Shown: positions 1-9,484, counted from the first letter of the stretch. The stretch: DNA of 64,000 nt from JAJKIV01 sp036274195 (GCA_036274195.1 DASUGD010000271.1:1-64000), one strand, 5' to 3'. Translations and numbers: made by a program. The notes: a model not told the origin generated them from the sequence alone.

Positions 1-30
1 AGGTCGCGGAGAGTGTTGCAGTTGTCCGCG

Positions 31-87
31 ACCTCCGCGTCCTCTGCGGTTCATCCTCTTGCTCTGTGACCTCTGTGGCCTCTGTGG
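31..87. repeat. Degenerate short tandem repeat, unit about CCTCTGTGG
   Basis: The leader before the first gene holds imperfect 9-10 bp units: ACCTCCGCG, TCCTCTGCGG, GCTCTGTGA, then two exact CCTCTGTGG copies at 70-78 and 79-87. No gene is supported in positions 1-138. Similar CTCTGTGG-type runs occur between genes in many environmental bacteria; no function can be read from it here. Confidence 0.6.
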
Positions 88-138
88 TAAAATCAATTGC
101 ACTGGAATATGGAACTCGCCATCCGTGACGGAGACTGA

Positions 139-2244
139 ATGGACGACGATCGAACGGGCGGGGAGCTGCTATCGCGGCCGATGACGCGCCGCGAGGCGGT
201 CGCGACGGCCTTCGCGATCGGCGCGTCGCTCGCGTGGCCATTCCGCGGCGAGCGGCGGTCGTTAGGCGTGTGGCGCGAATGCCGCGACTGCTACCCTCAG
301 GGCGTCGCCTCCGGTGACCCGGGCGCCGACGGTGTCATCCTGTGGACCCGCCGTCCTCCGACGAACGAACGACCCGCGTCACGGTTGCTCGTCGAGATCG
401 CCTCCGACGAGCAATTCCGCCACGTCGTGTCGACCGCGCACGCGGACGTCAGCGCAGCCACCGACTGGACATGCCGAGTGCTCGTGGCTGGCCTCGCCCC
501 GGCACGGGAGTACTGGTATCGCTTCACTGACGAGCACGGGATCGGCAGCCGGATCGGTCGGACGCTCACCACGCCGGCCGCGGCCGACCGCCGTCCCATG
601 CGATTCGCGTTCGTGAGCTGTCAGAACAACCAGCTTGGTGCGTGCAACGCCTATCGCCGCATGATCTGGGAGGACGAGCGTCGCGCTCCGGCGGACCGCC
701 TGACATTCGTCCTCCACCTTGGCGACTTCGTTTACGAGATCGTGTGGTACCCCGACGACCGGCCGCAGGGTTACTACGCGCGCCGTATCCGCGAGATCGT
801 GCGCTACGCGCACGGAGAGAAGCACAGCGACTTTCACGTCCCGACGACCGTCGACGACTACCGCGCGCTCTATCGCGCGTACCTGCTGGACCCGGATCTC
901 CAGGACGCGCGGGCGCGCTGGCCGTTCGTCTCCGTTCCCGACAATCACGAGTTCTCGTGGAAGGGATGGCAGAGCCAGGAGAGCTTTGGCGCTACCCTGC
1001 CGGCACAGACACGCAAGGTCGCGGCGAACCAGGCGTGGTTCGAGTACCAGCCCGCGCGCGTCGGGCGCCCGGGAACGCCTAACGCGGTGGAGTTCCGCGC
1101 GCCGCGAGTCGCCGACGCGCCGCTCCGTCAGTTCGACGAGCAGGGACTGGGGATCGACCCGGACAACCTGGCGGCGATCCGCAGCCTGCAGGTGTACCGG
1201 ACCGTTAGGCTGGGCGCCAACGCAGAGCTGATTCTCACCGACAACCGGAGCTTCCGATCGGAGCCTCTCACGACTCGGGCGGAGGCCGCTCCATTCAGGC
1301 CGACGTCGTTCCCCGCTGTCGTCTCGGAGGACGTGACCGAGGTGCTCGATGCCGGTGCGGCCGTGGCTGACGGGCAGGCCCCGGCGACGATTCGTTTCGG
1401 CGGCGTCGACATCCCCAACCCTCGGCGCACGGCCCCACCGCTTTCCATGCTCGGCGCCACGCAGACGGCATGGTTCCTCGATCGACTCCGGGCCGCGACC
1501 ACGCCGTGGAAGCTTTGGGGCAACTCCGTCGCGATGCTCGACTGGAGGACGGATTTCCAGAACCTGCCGGATGACGTCGCCGTTCGCTGGCCGACGAGCG
1601 GCTACGCACTTTTCGGCGACGACGACTGGTCGGGCTACCGCCACGAACGCGCGGAGATCTTCGACTTCGTCGAGCGAAATGGCATCACCGGGTTGGCGAC
1701 CGTTTGCGGCGATCGCCACGCGTTCCTCGCGGGCGTTCTCTCATCCGCACTGCCTCCGCGCCGTTTCCACCCGGTGGGGGTGGAGTTCGTCACCGGGTCG
1801 ATCTCCGCGCCCGGCCTCTTCGAGGCGATGGAGTTCGGTCTCCCGCGAGACCATCCGCTTCGAGCCGCATACGTCCACCAGCCGCCCGGCACTGCGGCGG
1901 CGGAGCCGGCGATCAACCTCTCGATGATGCACGGCGTTCGGTCGAGCCTCGAGCTGCAGCGAACGCACGACCGTGGCCAGGCGCTCGCGGTGAGCAACCC
2001 CGAGGTCGCGCCGCACCTGTCGTTCGCGGATACCGGCGGCCACGGGTACGCGGTCGTGCGCCTAACGCCCGATGATCTGACGGTCGAGTTCGTATGCGTC
2101 CCACGTCCCATCGAGCGCTCGCCGAGCCCCGACGGCGGCCCGCTCGCGTATCGCGTGAGTCACCGCGTCAGGCTCTGGGGTGCGGGCGAAGTGCCAGAGC
2201 TCGTGCGCGCTTCGCAGGAGGGTGTGCTGCCGCTCAGCCTGTGA
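139..2244 (+). CDS. phoD: PhoD-family alkaline phosphatase/phosphodiesterase, Tat-exported
   Basis: A 701-residue secreted metallophosphoesterase of the PhoD family, which releases phosphate from phosphomono- and diesters outside the cytoplasm. The N-terminus has a twin-arginine-like segment (TRREAVATAFAIG, about residues 16-28) and a hydrophobic stretch. The PhoD N-terminal Fn3-like domain shows YPQGVASGDP and VILWTR. The catalytic domain shows FVSCQ, HLGDFVYE, VPDNHEF and VCGDRHAF, the usual metal ligands. The ATG at 139 follows GGAGA; an in-frame ATG at 181, closer to the Arg pair, is a possible alternative start. It stands alone, with no Pho regulator nearby. Confidence 0.9.
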   Translation: MDDDRTGGELLSRPMTRREAVATAFAIGASLAWPFRGERRSLGVWRECRDCYPQGVASGDPGADGVILWTRRPPTNERPASRLLVEIASDEQFRHVVSTAHADVSAATDWTCRVLVAGLAPAREYWYRFTDEHGIGSRIGRTLTTPAAADRRPMRFAFVSCQNNQLGACNAYRRMIWEDERRAPADRLTFVLHLGDFVYEIVWYPDDRPQGYYARRIREIVRYAHGEKHSDFHVPTTVDDYRALYRAYLLDPDLQDARARWPFVSVPDNHEFSWKGWQSQESFGATLPAQTRKVAANQAWFEYQPARVGRPGTPNAVEFRAPRVADAPLRQFDEQGLGIDPDNLAAIRSLQVYRTVRLGANAELILTDNRSFRSEPLTTRAEAAPFRPTSFPAVVSEDVTEVLDAGAAVADGQAPATIRFGGVDIPNPRRTAPPLSMLGATQTAWFLDRLRAATTPWKLWGNSVAMLDWRTDFQNLPDDVAVRWPTSGYALFGDDDWSGYRHERAEIFDFVERNGITGLATVCGDRHAFLAGVLSSALPPRRFHPVGVEFVTGSISAPGLFEAMEFGLPRDHPLRAAYVHQPPGTAAAEPAINLSMMHGVRSSLELQRTHDRGQALAVSNPEVAPHLSFADTGGHGYAVVRLTPDDLTVEFVCVPRPIERSPSPDGGPLAYRVSHRVRLWGAGEVPELVRASQEGVLPLSL

Positions 2245-2298
2245 GTATGCTTGCCTGCCGGCGTCCAGAACGGCCGGGTGCCGTTGTGATGCGTGGTC

Positions 2299-2315
2299 GT
2301 CGGGAGCAATCCGAC
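2299..2315. promoter_or_regulatory. Palindrome GTCGG-N7-CCGAC upstream of DUF998 gene
   Basis: A perfect inverted repeat GTCGG-gagcaat-CCGAC ends 92 bp before the ATG at 2407. The same architecture and distance recur before the Hsp20, P-type ATPase and Usp-DUF5335 genes in this window. A dimeric transcription factor site is inferred. Confidence 0.5.
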
Positions 2316-2406
2316 ATGCCACACGGGGACCTCTGACAGACCGACAACACCCTCGACGCGATCTTGGACGCACGCGCGGTTGACGCGGCCACTCGCGGAG
2401 GGAGTG

Positions 2407-2901
2407 ATGACAACAGAGCTCCGACAGCACCGGAATCGGCCAAGCGTGCACTGCACTGCACTGCACTTCGTGGCATTCCTGCTTGCCGGCATCGGCGTCA
2501 TCGGACTGCTGATGGCGCCATACTCGGCAGTCCATGTGCGCGGCGGCGAGTGGACGATCAGCGACACGCTCCACGTCGTCGTCACGAGCGTCATGGTCCT
2601 CTCCATCCTGCTCGCGGTCGGCTTCGGCGCGGTCACGCTCGGTCCGCGCTTCCGTCGCTACTCCCTCGGAACGTTGGTACTGCTGGTCGTGTCTCTCGCG
2701 CTGATTGGCGTGTACGGACCGAGACTCGCTGCACAGCTGCCGACGCCAGGTTTGGGGATCGTCGAGCGCGTCAACGTCTACGCGTATCTCCTCTGGGTCG
2801 CGGTGCTCGCGATCGGGCTTCTGCGACACCACAGGTACGGTGCGCCGACGGCTGCTCCAGAGACGGGCGTGTCGCGGTCTATCGTGCCATCGCGCGCCTA
2901 G
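2407..2901 (+). CDS. DUF998-family membrane protein
   Basis: A 164-residue integral membrane protein with about four hydrophobic helices. It resembles the DUF998 family (unknown function), including a start near LLAGIGVIGLLMAPYS, an SDTLH segment and an LGPRFRRYS turn before the third helix. It is shorter than typical DUF998 proteins. I chose the ATG at 2407 because GGAGGGAG lies directly before it and the upstream in-frame residues look non-coding. It converges with the next gene and the two 3' ends overlap by 23 bp. The GTCGG-N7-CCGAC palindrome 92 bp upstream suggests stress co-regulation. Confidence 0.75.
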   Translation: MTTELRQHRNRPSVHCTALHFVAFLLAGIGVIGLLMAPYSAVHVRGGEWTISDTLHVVVTSVMVLSILLAVGFGAVTLGPRFRRYSLGTLVLLVVSLALIGVYGPRLAAQLPTPGLGIVERVNVYAYLLWVAVLAIGLLRHHRYGAPTAAPETGVSRSIVPSRA

Positions 2902-3949
2902 GCGCCGCGCGGGGCGGAGAAACGTCGTCGTTATGCAGCCGCCGGCCGGCCGCGGTCAGCACGCTCAGCGCATCCGCCGTCACCCAGGGGTTCGCGACGC
3001 GCTTGCTCGTGCCGCCCCAGTCGACCGCATCGGCGTGCAGCTCGACCCTGCCCGTGACCTTGTAGTGGCGCGCTTCAGCCGGGAAACCGCCGTCCGGCAG
3101 TTGTTTGCCGGCGAGCAGCTCCAGCGCCGCCGCGCATCGCGGGTCGCGAATGAACCCCGCTTCGCCCATGACCTTCAAGCCGCCAAGAATGTCGTAATGC
3201 CAGTAGAGCGGGTAATGAAGCTGGACGAACTCGCTCCGGATGACGGCGCCAGTCGAGCGCCGCTTGAAGAGCTGACGGTCGAGGAAGACGCTCGCGGCGC
3301 GCCTAACGGCTCCCCCGACTTTGGCATCGCCCGAGTGCCGTGCGAAGGCGGCGAGGCCACGGAGTGGCGTCAAGGTTTCCATGAACGACGAGGAGTCCGC
3401 GCCGGGGTCCTTGTCGCAATTCCATCCACCATCGGGCCACTGCCAGTGCAGGAGCCGTTCGACGAGCGCCTCGGTGCGCTCGTCGGCGAGACCGAGCGTC
3501 ACGATGGCGTAGAGCGCGTTGCCCTGCTGTGAGGCGCAGCGGCGGTATCGGCCGCGCATCACCGGCACGCCGCGCCGCGAATACGCCTTCGCCTTGCTCG
3601 GGCACTCCCACTCGTCGTAGAACTCCGGCGCGAGCCACGTGTCCAGCAGCTGATCGCGCATCGGCACGAGCTCGCGGTCGCCTGGAGGGTATCCCAGGTC
3701 GGCGAGCGCCGCCATCACCCAGTGCGCGCCCTGCCATTTCTGATAGACGCTCGACCCGCGCAAGAGCCGGCCGTCGGCCGCGCGACCGGCGAGCAAGGCG
3801 CCAACCCGCGGCGATTTGCGGATGTCTCGCCGCAGCGAACGAATGCTTCGTGACGATTCGCTTTCGCCGAGCACGCCGACGCGAACCTTGTAGCGAACGG
3901 ATGGTTCAGGCGACGCAAGAAGTGCATCGACTCGTGGAGTCGTCTCCAT
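2879..3949 (-). CDS. Alpha/alpha-toroid (prenyltransferase/squalene-cyclase repeat) protein
   Basis: A 356-residue cytoplasmic-looking protein with repeats typical of the terpenoid cyclase/prenyltransferase toroid fold. A QW-like element (WQWPDGGWNCD) is near residue 170 and a second (KQLPDGGFPAE) near residue 290. No DXDD or DCTAE cyclase motif is evident, so a true terpene cyclase is unlikely. A binding or enzymatic role on another substrate is possible but unknown. The start follows AGGAACGAG at a good distance. Its neighbours give no pathway. Confidence 0.65.
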   Translation of the reverse strand: METTPRVDALLASPEPSVRYKVRVGVLGESESSRSIRSLRRDIRKSPRVGALLAGRAADGRLLRGSSVYQKWQGAHWVMAALADLGYPPGDRELVPMRDQLLDTWLAPEFYDEWECPSKAKAYSRRGVPVMRGRYRRCASQQGNALYAIVTLGLADERTEALVERLLHWQWPDGGWNCDKDPGADSSSFMETLTPLRGLAAFARHSGDAKVGGAVRRAASVFLDRQLFKRRSTGAVIRSEFVQLHYPLYWHYDILGGLKVMGEAGFIRDPRCAAALELLAGKQLPDGGFPAEARHYKVTGRVELHADAVDWGGTSKRVANPWVTADALSVLTAAGRRLHNDDVSPPRAAPRRAMAR

Positions 3950-4057
3950 TGCTCGTTCCTGTTGCCGCGCGAAGGGGTCGATCGAAGCCGTGTGCTCGAC
4001 ATGTATATGCGCCCGATCGACCCGTCACGCGAGGCTCGCGCCGCCACCCCTGCGTCG

Positions 4058-4549
4058 TCAGGAGCGACGTGCGCGGGTCCGGGCAGCCTTCCGCGCTGCG
4101 GCCTTTCTGCCTGCCGGCCCCTTGGTGCGCGCGGCCTTCCTCGCCGACGCGGACCGTTGGGCGGCCGTACGGGAACGGGCGGCGGTGTGAGCGTGCCTGG
4201 AGAGCGCGCGATGCGACGCAGCCGAATGTCCCTCTCTCCGAAGCGCACGCTTGATGGCGGTCGAGCGACGCTTCGACGGCCGGTTCCTGGCGCGCTTCGT
4301 ACCGCCAGAGCTCGAAGTATGCGACTTGGACGCTGCAGCTGCGCCCCGTCTGCGGCGCGGGACCTTTACGCCCGCCCGTCGAGCCTTCGAAAGGCCGATG
4401 GCGATGGCCTGCCTGGACGACCGTGCACCGTGCTTGCCCTCGCGGATGTGGTCCATTTCCTCTTTCACGAACTCTCCCGCCTGAGTCGACGGGGATTTTC
4501 CTTCACGCTTGTCGCGCCTGGCGCGGGCAATCGTTGCTTTCTCGGGCAT
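4058..4549 (-). CDS. DUF6496 protein with histone-H1-like basic tail
   Basis: A 163-residue highly basic protein. Residues about 20-65 carry the DUF6496-type core (GEFVKEEMDHIREGKHG, then AIAIGLSKARRAGVK). The remaining hundred residues are Arg/Lys/Ala/Ser-rich low complexity ending in KAARTKGPAGRKAAARKAA, like bacterial histone-H1 homologues. Nucleic-acid binding or nucleoid compaction is inferred from composition only. The ATG follows GGGAGGGAGAG. It reads away from the lipoprotein gene at 4714. The positions 3950-4057 hold no supported gene. Confidence 0.7.
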   Translation of the reverse strand: MPEKATIARARRDKREGKSPSTQAGEFVKEEMDHIREGKHGARSSRQAIAIGLSKARRAGVKVPRRRRGAAAASKSHTSSSGGTKRARNRPSKRRSTAIKRALRREGHSAASHRALSRHAHTAARSRTAAQRSASARKAARTKGPAGRKAAARKAARTRARRS

Positions 4550-4713
4550 CTCTCCCTCCCATGCTGTAGACGGGGTCCGCCCAGCGACGCCGCTGATGCG
4601 ATCCGCGCGCTACCACGCAGTCGTCGTGCCCACGACAACGCGATGACCAGGACGCTCGGCCTCGGCCGAGGAATCCATGGCCGGTCTCCCGCGAACTCGA
4701 CGTTTGTTCAGGC

Positions 4714-5544
4714 ATGCGCCTTCGACACTCGGGCCTCCTGATCCTGGCGGCGGCACTCTTCGCCTGCAACGGCGACTCCGGACCGACCGGGCCGACACCC
4801 CCGGCTCCGGATCCGGCCCGGGTGTTACTGCGGGACATGGTGCTCTCGAATCTGCCCTCGCCCTTCTACCACTTCGAGTATGACGCGGCGGGCCGGATCA
4901 AGTTCGCGTCCTATGCTTCGGACCTCACGCGGTACGACGTGACCTACGATGACGCCGGCCGACTGAGCGAGATGCAGAACAACATTCTCGTGAATCACGA
5001 CCGGCTCGAGTACTTCTACGACGACGCGGGCCGAGTCGACGAGGTTCGCTACGTCGGTTCGGACGGGTCGGTTTTTACCGTCGTGTTCCTGACGTACGAC
5101 GGCCCGAAGCTCACTGGTCTGGAGCGCGACCGACGAGTCGAAGGCGGCTTCATTGTCGACAAGCTGGTGGGGTTCTCGTACTACCCCGACGGCAACCTGA
5201 TGGACGTCACCGAACATCGGCCACGCGTCGACGGGACCCAGGACGAAACAACCACCGTCGACCACTACGAGCAGTACGATACCGGGATCAACGTCGACGG
5301 CTTCAGTCTGATTCACGACGACTTCTTCGACCACCTCGTTCTCTTGCCCGGCGTCGAGCTGCAAAAGGGCAACCCCGCTCGGCAGACGCGAACCGGTGAC
5401 GGCATCAACTTCAGTGTCACCTACACCTACGACTACGACGCCAGGAACCGCCCGCTGGTGAAGCACGGCGTTCTCACGCTGACGAACGGAACCGATGCGG
5501 GAAAGGTCATCCCGATAAGCTCGACGTTCTCGTACTACGAGTAG
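4714..5544 (+). CDS. Secreted lipoprotein with RHS/YD-like repeats
   Basis: A 276-residue protein with a type II signal peptide: hydrophobic stretch, then a lipobox ending LFAC (Cys near residue 18) and a Gly/Pro-rich linker (GDSGPTGPTPPAP). The mature part has YD-like repeats (FEYDAAGRIKF, VTYDDAGRLSEM, YFYDDAGRVDEV) resembling short RHS repeats or DUF4595-type beta structures. It is far too short for a polymorphic toxin and has no toxin domain. Outer-membrane or periplasmic anchoring is inferred. Confidence 0.75.
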   Translation: MRLRHSGLLILAAALFACNGDSGPTGPTPPAPDPARVLLRDMVLSNLPSPFYHFEYDAAGRIKFASYASDLTRYDVTYDDAGRLSEMQNNILVNHDRLEYFYDDAGRVDEVRYVGSDGSVFTVVFLTYDGPKLTGLERDRRVEGGFIVDKLVGFSYYPDGNLMDVTEHRPRVDGTQDETTTVDHYEQYDTGINVDGFSLIHDDFFDHLVLLPGVELQKGNPARQTRTGDGINFSVTYTYDYDARNRPLVKHGVLTLTNGTDAGKVIPISSTFSYYE

Positions 5545-5552
5545 CGTTCGGA

Positions 5553-6093
5553 CTACCGGAGAAGCCCGAGGATCCGACGCGCGACCGGGCGGTTCGAGAA
5601 GCCGAACCCTCCCGGTCCCTTGTCGGCCAGCCGTTCCCGCAACCGCTCGCGCGCGCGGGCTGTGTTGGCGCCGGCCTTCACGAGAAGGCGTGCACACTCG
5701 TAGTGTCCGTCGTGGAACGCACTCACGTTGGCGAGTCGCTCCAGCGGCGTGCCGCCACCGCGCGGCTGATCGTCAGTGCGGGCTGCGTGCGCGACGTACT
5801 GCATCCGGATCACGCTGCCGACACGCAGCGGGTAGCGGCTGCCGGGATAGACGTCATCGCCGGCGATGAGCGTGAGCGGACCGTGCCCCCACAGCTTGCC
5901 GCTGGCGTATCGCCCTGTCAGCTCTACGCGAATCCGATCGCCGGGCAGGACTGGAGCTCGTGCCCGGGAGCTCGTCGAGGACGCGGACTTCGCGTCCGCC
6001 CATGACGACAGCCGCGCTCGAGCCACCGCGGTGCTTCGATTGCACACAGGTGACAGCCAGGGGGAGGGCGATGATCCAGGCGTGGCGTCTCAT
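5553..6093 (-). pseudogene. Frameshifted secreted protein with ankyrin-like C-terminus
   Basis: The region reads as one gene split over two frames. The first frame starts at the ATG at 6093 with a plausible signal peptide (MRRHAWIIALPLAVTCVQS) and reaches REVRVLDELPG. The second frame, which should follow at once, gives APVLPGDRIRVELTGRY, then a C-terminal segment that looks like ankyrin repeats (HDGHYECARLLVKAGANT) down to the stop at 5553. The shift lies near 5950-5965. A sequencing error, a recent mutation or recoding would all look the same. An intact 164-residue reading from 6047 is possible but would lack a signal peptide. Confidence 0.55.
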
Positions 6094-6181
6094 CGACGGA
6101 TGACGGTTGGGAGCGCGTCAGCGTTTCGGACGCTCGCCTCGTCGCACCGCTAGATTCAATCACTCCGATCCGAAACGCACG

Positions 6182-6769
6182 ATGCCGCCCGTGGAACTGC
6201 CTGCCGCCGGCGATCCGATTCCGTCGAATTGCGAGATCATCGAGGTCCGCGTCGCGGCGCTCCCTCATCTGTTCAACACGATCGACCCGACGCCGTTCAA
6301 GCAGCGGGATCTCGACCCCAGGGTCGAGGAGTTCATCGTGGGCTGGGCGCGTGAGATCCCTAACAAGAAGCGGATTGCGCTGCTCGTACACCTCGATCAG
6401 CGCGCGGGCCCTGCCGACGAGGCGCTCGTTGCCCGCGATGCGATCCACGCGTTCTTCGCCGATCGAGCACGGGTGTCGCGCGCACGCCTCCGCCAGCTCT
6501 TCCGCCGCGGCCGCATCAGCCTGGTGATCGGGCTCGCGGTGCTGACGGCGCTGATCGGCGCGGCGGAGTTCCTCAGCCGTCGAACGACCGAAACGGGGTT
6601 CGCGCCGATCCTTCACGAGAGCCTGTTGATCGGCGGCTGGGTCGCGATGTGGCGCCCGCTCGAGGTGTTTCTCTACGACTGGTGGCCCATCAGCGCCGAG
6701 GCGCGGATGTTCGACCGGCTCGCGGCAATGCCCGTGCGCCTAACGTATGCACCCAGCCAGCGCGCGTAG
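6182..6769 (+). CDS. Conserved hypothetical membrane protein
   Basis: A 195-residue protein I do not recognise. An N-terminal soluble part of about 110 residues (CEIIEVRVAALPHLFNTIDP; a DPRVEEFIVGWARE helix) precedes two hydrophobic segments (ISLVIGLAVLTALIGAAEFL and LLIGGWVAMWRPLEVFLYDW) and a short cytoplasmic tail. I chose the ATG at 6182; upstream in-frame residues are Arg-rich and look non-coding. It is convergent with the ADOP permease that ends at 6819. Confidence 0.6.
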   Translation: MPPVELPAAGDPIPSNCEIIEVRVAALPHLFNTIDPTPFKQRDLDPRVEEFIVGWAREIPNKKRIALLVHLDQRAGPADEALVARDAIHAFFADRARVSRARLRQLFRRGRISLVIGLAVLTALIGAAEFLSRRTTETGFAPILHESLLIGGWVAMWRPLEVFLYDWWPISAEARMFDRLAAMPVRLTYAPSQRA

Positions 6770-6818
6770 TGACGCGCTGGCCTCGGTGACTTCGCTAGTC
6801 GAGCAAACAGGTGCCGGG

Positions 6819-9404
6819 CTAGTCCGCCCGCATCGCGAGCAGCGGACTGACGCGGACGGCGCTGATCGCGGGGGCAAGCGCGCCAACCAGCGTCACCAGC
6901 ATCACCAGAAGCGTGCCGCTCGTGAGCGTCAGCGGGTCGCCCGGCGGGATCCCGAACAGGAGCGCGCTCATTGCGCGCGCTGCCGCGTACGCCAGGAGCA
7001 CCCCCGGGATTGCCCCGAGCAGCGCCAGGCGCGCCGCCTCGCCCACGATCATCCGCGCCACCTGCGCCGGCTCGGCGCCGAGCGCGAGACGCACGCCGAT
7101 CTCGCGCGAGCGCTGCGCGACCATGAACGCCAGGAGCCCATGAATGCCGACGCCCGTGAGAAGCAGCGCGACCGCGGCGAGCGCCGCGAGAATGTTCAGC
7201 TGCGCGCGACGATCGGCCGTCTGATCGGCGACCACGTCGCTCAGGAGGCGCACGTTCGAGATCGGCTGCTCCGGGTCCACTCGCCGGATCACATCGCGTA
7301 CTGCGCTCAGGAGCGTCTCGCCCGGCACGGACGCGCGAATGACCAGATCCTTGGGGATGTACAGACCGCCAAGCTGGCTCGGCGCCTGCGCCGCGGCCAT
7401 GTAGAGCTGCGGCTCGTTCGTGCGTTCGAGCCCGCGCACCTTGATGTCGCGCACGACGCCGACGATGGTCGGCTCCAGGCCGCGGACTCGGAACGACTTG
7501 CCCAGAGGCTGTTCGTTAGGCAGGAACTCGCGGATGAACGACTCGCTCACCACCGCGACCCGCTGCCGGTCCGGCCGGTCCCCTGCCTCGACGGGCCGCC
7601 CCTGCACGACCGGGATACCTAACGCGGCGAAGAACTGCGGCGTGACGTACCGGAGGCTCACGGCGTTGTCGCGCCGTTTGCGGATCTCCTGGCCGGGGAA
7701 CTCCGCCCCGGCAATACCACCGGTGAGCACCATCGGAAGCCCGCTCGTGTACGCCACAGCCTGAACGCCGGGAAGGGCCTGCACGCCCGCGAGCACACGA
7801 TCATAGAAGTCCGTCCGCCGCACCGAGTCGGCCGAGCGGGAAGAGACCAGCGACGTGCGCAGCGTCAACACGCGCTCGGACGTGAAGCCCGGGTCGACCC
7901 CCTGCACCTTCCACACGGCGCGAATCAGCAGCCCCGATGCGATCAGCAGCACGACCGAGACCGCAACCTCCAGGGTGACGAGTACGGTCCGCAGGCGTTG
8001 CCGCCGCCCGCCTCCCCCTCGTGTCCCGTCCCGCAGCGCGGCGAACCCCGTACGTCCCACGACCGCGGCCGGAATCAGGCCGAAGCCGATGCCCGTCGCG
8101 AGTGTGAACGCCGCGCCGATGACGAGCGCGCGCAGGTCGACGCGCGGCGCCTCGGCCAGGGGCAACGTGGTGGGAACGAGATGCGACAGCAGCGGGACGG
8201 CAAGCATCGCCACGAACACACCGGCAGCGCCACCGACCAGCGCGAGCACCACGCTCTCGGTCAGCATCTGCCGCACCAACCGCTCGCGCCCCGCTCCGAG
8301 CGCCGCGCGCACCGCCAGCTCCCGCTCGCGCCCAGCCGCGCGCACCAGGAGCAGGTTGGCGAGATTGGCGCCCATCAGCAGGAGGAGACTGAGGCTCGCG
8401 CCACAGAGCGCGAGGAGCATCATCCGGTACCGCGGCAGCACGAAGTCACGCTGCCGAAAGAACGAGAACCCCGTCTCGGCGTTCGTCTCGGCGTGATCGC
8501 GCTGGAGCCGGGCCGCGATCGCCGAGAATTCGGCTCGCGCCTGCTCGAACGTCGCTCCGGGCGCGAGCCGGCCGATTGCCTGGAGGTACGTGTCGGTGCG
8601 ATCGGCGTAGGCGTCCTCTCGGAGCACGAGGGGCGTCCACAGCTGCACGTTAGGCGCCGGGAAGTGAAAGCGGGCCGGCATGACGCCGATGACGACACGC
8701 GCCGTGTCATCGAGCCGGATCGCTTTGCCGATCACACCCGGGTCGCCCCCGAACTGCGACTGCCAGAGTCCGTACGACAGCACGACCGATCCCACGTCGC
8801 GGTCGTTGGCCGCGGCGTCGAACACGCGGCCCAGTAGCGGGCGAACACCGAGGACGGAGAACACTTCCGGGGTGACGAGCATGCCGGCGAGATGTGCCGG
8901 CTCGCCGATGCCGACGAGGTTGACCTCATTGAAGGTGAACGCGCCCCATCCGCGCGTTCTGGTGGCCATGGCGGCCGCATCGCGGAAGTTCGCGGGGGAC
9001 AGCTCGTTCATGCATCCCCACCCGCCTCCTTCCCTGGGGCCCTCGCAGAGCCTCACGAGCTCGTTCGGGCGCGGGAACGGCAGGGGACGCAGCAGCACGA
9101 GGTCCGCCACCGAGAACGTCGCGGTGTTCGCGCCGACCCCGAGCGCGGTGACGAGCACCACTGTCGTGACGAAGCCGCGCGAGCGGCTCATGGTGCGGAG
9201 GGCGTAGTGCAGGTCCTGACGCAGGATGGCCCAGTGGGCGGCGAGGGCGTTAGGTATGACGTCGCCAATGGCAGCGAGGGTGGCGGCGAAACCACCGCGC
9301 CCGCGCGTGGACTCCGCGAACGTGCGGAGCAGTTCCGCCTCGTACTCGACGCGGTAGGATGCCGGATAGAGGCGCAACAGAGCCCTGTAGACCGGAAGAC
9401 TCAT
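6819..9404 (-). CDS. ADOP-family ABC transporter permease (MacB/FtsX type)
   Basis: An 861-residue permease of the 'acidobacterial duplicated orphan permease' type. The N-terminal permease-prefix segment (YRALLRLYPASYRVEYEAEL) is followed by two MacB periplasmic core plus FtsX units, with the first transmembrane helix near residue 80 and the second unit near residues 480-860. Such permeases have no ATPase beside them and are thought to use one encoded elsewhere; the substrate is unknown, often peptide or lipid export. It is divergent from the gene at 9485, and the shared gap holds the PadR-type operator at 9460. Confidence 0.88.
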   Translation of the reverse strand: MSLPVYRALLRLYPASYRVEYEAELLRTFAESTRGRGGFAATLAAIGDVIPNALAAHWAILRQDLHYALRTMSRSRGFVTTVVLVTALGVGANTATFSVADLVLLRPLPFPRPNELVRLCEGPREGGGWGCMNELSPANFRDAAAMATRTRGWGAFTFNEVNLVGIGEPAHLAGMLVTPEVFSVLGVRPLLGRVFDAAANDRDVGSVVLSYGLWQSQFGGDPGVIGKAIRLDDTARVVIGVMPARFHFPAPNVQLWTPLVLREDAYADRTDTYLQAIGRLAPGATFEQARAEFSAIAARLQRDHAETNAETGFSFFRQRDFVLPRYRMMLLALCGASLSLLLLMGANLANLLLVRAAGRERELAVRAALGAGRERLVRQMLTESVVLALVGGAAGVFVAMLAVPLLSHLVPTTLPLAEAPRVDLRALVIGAAFTLATGIGFGLIPAAVVGRTGFAALRDGTRGGGGRRQRLRTVLVTLEVAVSVVLLIASGLLIRAVWKVQGVDPGFTSERVLTLRTSLVSSRSADSVRRTDFYDRVLAGVQALPGVQAVAYTSGLPMVLTGGIAGAEFPGQEIRKRRDNAVSLRYVTPQFFAALGIPVVQGRPVEAGDRPDRQRVAVVSESFIREFLPNEQPLGKSFRVRGLEPTIVGVVRDIKVRGLERTNEPQLYMAAAQAPSQLGGLYIPKDLVIRASVPGETLLSAVRDVIRRVDPEQPISNVRLLSDVVADQTADRRAQLNILAALAAVALLLTGVGIHGLLAFMVAQRSREIGVRLALGAEPAQVARMIVGEAARLALLGAIPGVLLAYAAARAMSALLFGIPPGDPLTLTSGTLLVMLVTLVGALAPAISAVRVSPLLAMRAD

Positions 9405-9459
9405 GGGACGTTCCCAGGTGTGAGTGGCGATGCCAGATTCATTCGCGGCTCCCTTCCAC

Positions 9460-9478
9460 TATACCCACTGTGGCTATA
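9460..9478. promoter_or_regulatory. PadR-type operator candidate, copy 1
   Basis: A 19-bp inverted repeat TATAcCCActgTGGcTATA lies between the divergent starts at 9404 and 9485. A second copy (18 of 21 bases the same over the extended site) precedes the padR gene. The two copies and the adjacent PadR gene suggest this is the regulator's binding site, covering the promoters of the permease and of the 9485 gene. Confidence 0.65.
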
Positions 9479-9484
9479 TTGTCA

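Noticed and set aside
379..1719. 446-residue open frame antisense to the PhoD gene
   Set aside because: Arg/Val/Glu-rich text with no family motif; a usual shadow of a high-GC gene whose sense frame has clear catalytic motifs.
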